Source of the DNA: Geosiphon pyriformis
Taxonomy: Eukaryota > Glomeromycota > Glomeromycetes > Archaeosporales > Geosiphonaceae
Assembly (NCBI GenBank): GCA_016748015.1
Contig: JAAOMT010000699.1
Coordinates: forward strand, 200,420-264,419
DNA: 64,000 nucleotides
Direction of reading: 5' to 3'
Shown here: in pieces, positions 58,314 to 64,000 of the stretch
Position numbering within the stretch: the first letter of the stretch is position 1
Layout: each line of letters opens with the position of its first letter
Position numbers and translations under genes: made by a program
The notes under the pieces: generated by a model
The model's database searches: none
Seen by the model: the letters and a program-made list of their open reading frames with translations, nothing else
Told to the model about the DNA's origin: nothing

Positions 58314-61209
58314 GTTATGAAGTTTTAACTTGAACTCCTTCTTTTAAGGATTTTTCTGGTAAAACATGTTGATCGAGTGAAAATCAATGAATTCCATTTT
58401 AGAATATTTCAAATATTTTTAAAATATTTCAGATTTTAAAAATCAAGCTAATATATTAAGAAATGAACTATGTAAATTATAAAAACTTTTTTATTAATAA
58501 AATAATCAATTAATTATAATAAATATATGTTTTAAAAAACTTTATTAAATATAATTAATTGATTATTATGTAAACAATTGATTTATTAAAAATTATTGAT
58601 TAAAATTAAAATATAGTTATTATTCTCAAATAATAAATTATTAATTTGACGTAAAATGACAAATGTGATGAATCTTGAAAAAAATACACGTAAGTAACTA
58701 AATAGAAGATTACCGTACATAAAAGGATTATTTCCAATTAATTAAAAATTTATAAATTAAGTTTTTCCTACATTTTTTACGAAAGATAAGGAACTCGTAA
58801 AATTACCTAATAATAATTATGAAACTCCATTTTCAAAAAGGTATTTTTTAAACTACCTTTTTATTTTGGCTGCTGCTTTTAAAAAAAAATTGATAAATTC
58901 CAAAATATCTATATATAAAAATATAATTTGTTGATATTTTATAATGACTTTGTTTCTAAGAAAGAAATTTTAGTATAGCTTTTGTGGAGAAAATATATGA
59001 GTTAAAAGTTGTAAAATAATTGTTTTTGTAGCTATTGAATATTATTTTAAAGTTATCATGGGATTTAAATTAATAATTTTTTTGATGATTTGGAGGTCAT
59101 AAATGAATTAAATTGCATTAAACTTTCTTTTATTATATTATTACTGAAATAATTTTTTTAAAAAAATCGATAATCACATAATCAAAGAATGGGAGTTACT
59201 TCAGAATATATAAAATCATGAATCAATACTTGAAGGACATTATGAAGAGCTCGGGTTAACAACAGGGACAAAGGTAAAAATTTTTAATTTATGAGCTTTT
59301 TAATATAAATTGATTTTATAAATTGTTAAAATGTTTATTTATTTCATTTTATTTAGAAAGTGAGAATATGTAAATTTACTCAACAAAAATAAGAGCAAAA
59401 TTATTTTGATCTTTTATTTGGTTTCAATTTTTAAAGTGAATTTTTGAGAAAATTAAATTCTAATATTTAGAATTGCATAATACCAAACTTTATCTTGATA
59501 AATGTCAAATCTGCAAATTTATTTTGATAATTTGTGGTTTATCTTTTTTTAAATAATTTTTAAATCTTTGCTCAGTATCAATTTTGAAAATTTTTTTAAT
59601 AATTTTGGTTTGCTATAACTAGCAAAAAACAAATTTAAAAACCTAATGTTTTTTTTCAATAAAATTTGGCTTAATTTCTATTTCTAAGAATTTTTATCTT
59701 GTTTTTTATGTAAAGTTATTTTAACCAGCTCCAAAAAAAATTGTCAAAATATTATTATTTTATTGTTTTGGCATTATTAAAATATATTTAATGTGTGTGT
59801 ACAATATTATTATGCCAATTCGGTAATAACCAAATTTCCAAAAAATTTTTAAGAAGTGACTATTCACCTCAATTATTATTCTTTTTTCACAATTAGTGGC
59901 AAAATTTCAAGACATAATATGTCTATTAAAGCCAAATATCTCAGGTCAAACCATATTTATATAATAAAAGTTTTCATATTACACCTTTTATTCTTTTTGT
60001 TTCCTAAAATTATAAAGACTTATAAAGCTGATTATTAAAGTGATAATTTTGACTCAATTCGATATGATGTATGTGTGAACTGCCAATTTTCATCACAAGT
60101 TGTTTAAATAACAAACTTTATTTACTCTTGTGTAATGTTCAGATTAGTTAGCTTTTAAGCTTTAAAGACTTTCTAACATAGCAATTCTGGCCAAAAATTC
60201 ATTTTTTTATTATAAAACTTTCTTGCTTTTGGGTATTTTCCAACCTTTTACTTATCTACCAAATTTTTAATCTATTTAACATATATGAGATTGATTTATT
60301 GCTTTTATATGCTTTAAATAGCATTACTCAAATAAAACAAAACTTTTATAAAAATTTTCCAAAAATTAATATTGAGTAGATAGAAAAAATCAACCAAATG
60401 AATTAATTTATGTGTAGTTACTGGCTTGTAAGTATTTTTGTTTTTGATTTATTCATCTGAAAATTTTTTGATCAATAACCAAAATTTTTTTTAATCTTTT
60501 CACAATAGTTACATGTTTATTCAGATTTACTATGCTTTGAAGTTTTGTATACAATTTGTTTTTAATATAATAAATCTATGTTTAGAGAATAAAAACTATA
60601 ATATTTTATATGTTTATTTTGTAAAATAATAATTCATAAAGATCAAAGCATTTTTTTTTAGATTAAACAATAAGCAAGATGAATTTTTAAGAATTTAAAA
60701 TGAGCTTTTGAGAAATAAATTATTATATTCATAAGTCTTTAAAAAAAATTACAAATTATTTATATTCTAATTTTTTTTTTATAATAACCAATTTAGTCTT
60801 TTTTTAACAGATTTAATACCAAATATTGATTTTATTTTGGTATTTTATTATTGAGATATTTGACCAATCTCACTTATTTTTTTTTGATAGTATTTTAATT
60901 ATATTTATTTATTTTTGTGATTCTTCAGGTTGATACATGGCCTTTAGATAGAAAAAATTTATATAATATATTTTTATTCTATTTGATCCCAAAATATAAT
61001 TTTTATAAAAATTATTTTTTATTCATAAACTTGTTTTTAATTATTATTTTGTTGATTTATTTAATTTAAATTTCTTCAAAATAAGCAAATTTTTCTATTT
61101 ATTTATATTTGCTTTCACTTTCTACTATATTGATAATAAAAATACAATTTTTTTTATATGATAATCTTAGTTTATATTATAATACATCATTGAATCTTAC
61201 ATGTTATCA
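58314..61209. other. A+T-rich desert with a small exon-like relic
   Basis: No supported gene. At 59223-59273 the plus strand reads SILEGHYEELGLTTGTK followed by a GTAAAA donor, which resembles the middle of a SAM (sterile alpha motif) domain. No partner exon was found. A 60-codon frame at 59856-60038 has no recognisable motif. Confidence 0.45.
59223..59273 (+). pseudogene. SAM-domain-like exon fragment
   Basis: Seventeen codons read SILEGHYEELGLTTGTK, end at a GT, and sit in otherwise featureless A+T-rich DNA. The pattern of Leu-Gly after an acidic helix and TGxK is that of SAM domains. Upstream the frame meets a TAA four codons earlier, so it is an isolated relic. Confidence 0.35.
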
Positions 61210-62820
61210 CTTTTATTATATATTAAGTTTTTTACATATTTTATATCAATTATATCAAATTTCTGAATTAAATTTTAATAGACTAAACAATAAATAGTAA
61301 ATAATAAAAGTTTATTAAAATTGGCAATAGGTAAATAATTTTGGTATTATAAAAACTCTTTTTTAATAACTTTGTTATATACTACTAAAGTTTTATTTCT
61401 ATATAAATTAGATAAATATAGAAAAAATAATTAACAAATATAACTATTCTTTCCCACTTTTCATTCTTGTAAGAAATTTTAAACTGTAGTTCCTTCTATT
61501 TTTTATTTTTTTTTTATTTTTCATTCTTACAAAACATAAATAACAGACTAATAATTGTTAATTTTTTACTATTTAGTCCTAAAATTTAATTTAATTATTT
61601 GATAATTAATTGTTCATAATTTTTTATTTCATATTCATTGGTTATTTAAATATTAAATTTGGTAATCAGTAGTTATTTAAATATTAAGTTGTGAATTATT
61701 AGTAAGTAATAATTAAATTTAAATGTTAAATTTGTGTATTTTTGGTGAGTGATAGGTATTCATATATTGAATTGCGAATTATTAATAAATAATAGTTATA
61801 TTCGTATATTGAATTCATAAATTATTAGTAGATAATAGTTATTTAAATATTAAATTTACACATTTTAGATAAATAGTAGTTATATTTAAATGTTGAATTT
61901 ATAAATTATTGGTGGATAGTAATTATATTTGAATATTGAATTGTAAATTATTGGTAGATAATAGTTATTTAAATGTTAAATTTATAAATTATTGGTAAGC
62001 AATAATTATTCATCAATTGTTATATTAAACTAAAGTCAAGCTTAATAAAGTTTTCTTTTTCTACCGATTTTGTCAAGCCTATTCTATTGGCTATAGTTTT
62101 ATTAAATAGTAGATAGAAACAGTTTAATTCATAATATACATAAATATTTATAAATAAAAACAAATATTTAGTTAAAATATAATATGCACAAAAATTAAAT
62201 AAAATTCATATTATTGACTATAAGTAGAAATAAGCATTTAACAAAATAGGTGCGTGCACAAAAATTAGAAAAAATCATATTTAGTAATATAAAAAAGTTG
62301 TAAAATCCATGTTTGAATAGGTTTTTTTAGTTAAAATTAAGATTTTTTTTGGTAAAAAATGCTTTTTTCTTTTGTTTAATACTTAAAGCTAAATAAAATA
62401 CATTAATACTTTTATTTGAATTTTTTTATTAATTAAAACTTTTTAATTTTTAAAATCTGCTACAGTTATTAATATAATTAAGGATAAAAATAAATTTCTT
62501 AGATTTTTTGGTGTTTTTTGAATTTATAAGTTGTAAGTAATGAGTAATAAATAATATATTATTAGTTATATTGGTTATAATTATTGTGTTTGTAAATTAG
62601 TAAACATTAATAATTTATTATTAGTAGTCAATAAAGATAAAAGTAATTTTATATAGAATAAAATTTTGCTTAAAAACAGAAAATATTTTTTTATATATGT
62701 TATTGTTTTTAAGTTATTGATTTTAAAATCAAGCAAAAATACAAAAACAAGAATTTAAAAATACAAAAATAGATTTAACCAATATGTAATTTTTGAAAAC
62801 AAAGCTTTACTTTTTTTTTT
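61210..62820 (-). repeat. Inverted, A+T-decayed copy of the composite repeat at 42690-44785
   Basis: The reverse complement aligns in order with the 43-kb copy: a TATATAAA box region (near 62675), a GTTGACAAA/TATTGAC block, the ~68-bp units (62150-62270), GCCAATAGAATAGGCTTGAC (matching 43471-43490), and the minisatellite (61680-62010). After these come the AATTGATAATTGTTA-like tail and ATGATCGATATAAAATAT-like end. Differences are overwhelmingly C-to-T and G-to-A. It lacks the tail duplication seen at 44 kb. Confidence 0.8.
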
Positions 62821-62839
62821 TTCTTTATTTATTTAACGA

Positions 62840-63240
62840 GCAAGGTCTAAACACTACCTAGAACTATACATCAAAGAAATGATCTAAACTAGGCGTGAAT
62901 CATGCATTTTCCACACGTGACCAGCCACTCGAGCCAGTCAGGACAACACTATGCAATTATATTAACTGAAACCGGGTCACCAATACCTGAAAAAAAAGAG
63001 CAAGATTTGCGAAAGCCAAAACGGACGCCAAAAGCTTCAGTAACACCAAGCAGTTTAATCACACCATCCGAGAATCTTAATGCCAAACCAGAAAATGAGA
63101 CGGGAACCGAGCCATCCACCGGGATCAGGCCATTCTTTTCCATGTATGCATGGTGCTTAGCACGGACCAACCAAATGTCATTTCTGAAAGTGATACAAAT
63201 AGAGCGTACAAAATCAGCAATCCTAACGCCAGCTTTACTT
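62840..63240. other. GC-normal island with open frames on both strands
   Basis: Between two A+T deserts, about 400 bp have near-balanced base composition. The plus strand is open from 62902 to 63282 (reads SPIPEKKEQDLRKPKRTPKA and FFSMYAWCLARTNQMSF). The minus strand is open from 63170 to 62949 (reads VPVSFSGLALRFSDGVIKLL). I recognise neither. The lack of A+T drift suggests recent arrival or selection. A stretch at its left edge matches 56540-56578. Confidence 0.45.
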
Positions 63241-64000
63241 TTTAAAATCTTAGTACTTTTTAGAAATTTTTTATACTATTAAGCAAATTTTTATAACTAA
63301 TATAATATTAAACAGATTTTTATAATTTAGTTTTTTAATTTGGCTATTCTAAAATAATTAAATACAATTAATATAAGAAATCAAATTCATATTATTCTTA
63401 AAATTATAAAATTTATTATAATATTAAATTTAACTTATTTTTTTGTTTAAAAATTATATAAGAAAACAATATAAATAATTAAAAATAAATTAATTATTAA
63501 AAACATAATATCTATATCTTGTATTCAAAAAAATTAATATACTAGATTAAATAATATAAATAAAAGAAAAACAATTAAACATAGCCAATATACATATTTT
63601 TTGTTATAATACATAATTTGAAAATATAACTATTTACTTAAAATACATTCTCTAAACATTTAAAAGATTTCAAAACAATTTTAATGTTTATTATTATCAT
63701 ATTTTGATTCTAATAGATGTTTTATTATTAGCATTAATTTAATTACAAAAAATTATATTTTGAATATTAAAAATAAAAAAAAATTATTTTTTTATTAATT
63801 TTAAACATTTAAAGTTAAATTAAAATAAAAAATTTTGTTATAATAATTTATTTATCTTTAAAATAAAAATATTATTACATATTACATATTACAAAGACAA
63901 ATTTTTTTATACTTTCTATTTATCATATTATTTTTGTAATATTATTTTATATTATAATATTTAAATAATTTTAACTTGATTCTAACATAAAAATTTTTAC
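63241..64000. other. A+T-rich terminal stretch
   Basis: Very A+T-rich DNA with no open frame above chance, no hairpin of note and no recognised repeat. Confidence 0.6.

Overview
The window looks like nuclear DNA of an early-diverging fungus, most likely an arbuscular mycorrhizal fungus (Glomeromycotina, Rhizophagus-like). The reasons are its extreme A+T richness outside genes, many short spliceosomal introns with GTATGT/GTAAGT-type donors, typical fungal gene families, and a large load of decayed transposons. I recognise one of these, a Ty3/gypsy element with a dUTPase-like domain, as a family common in Rhizophagus; that is memory of the family, not a search result. A 20-N gap at 44402-44421 marks it as a draft assembly.

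Layout: a LysM-domain protein (1305-2825, +) and an Rrp17/Nol12 nucleolar protein (3309-4020, -). Then comes an A+T desert with two decayed Tc1/mariner copies (7.5-9.5 kb). A nine-exon UPF0014/FetB-like membrane protein follows (9709-11536, -). Next are a lipase-class-3-like gene (15554-16954, +), decayed repeats, and a seven-TM receptor-like gene (21613-23575, -). From 26.7 to 42.2 kb lie a lone LTR copy and a roughly 10-kb gypsy element (30341-40285, -) that splits an older DNA transposon. A GC-richer repeat with minisatellites sits at 42.7-44.8 kb, and its A+T-decayed inverted copy at 61.2-62.8 kb. Two more lipase-like genes (45843-47318 and 49522-50987, -) are followed by an eight-exon HPC2/ubinuclein gene (53125-55622, -) and a broken fourth lipase-like gene (57429-58313, +).

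The most interesting biology is in the four lipase-class-3 paralogues. All keep the fold signature around the nucleophile elbow and the Asp motif, and a terminal His-x-Gly/Asp-Pro-Tyr-Phe motif is present in each. In all four the catalytic serine of GxSxG is glycine (GHGxG), so they look like an expanded family of pseudo-lipases. Two of the four carry further damage (an in-frame stop in the last exon; a frameshift in a T run). The second main result is the pair of related repeats at 43 and 62 kb, which differ mostly by C-to-T and G-to-A changes. They give an internal record of transition-driven decay that may explain how the A+T deserts formed.

The intact single-copy genes (LysM, RRP17, UPF0014, 7TM, HPC2) are unrelated housekeeping or membrane functions and do not form a pathway. 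Exon coordinates were worked out by hand from splice consensus, reading-frame continuity and family similarity. None is confirmed by transcripts.
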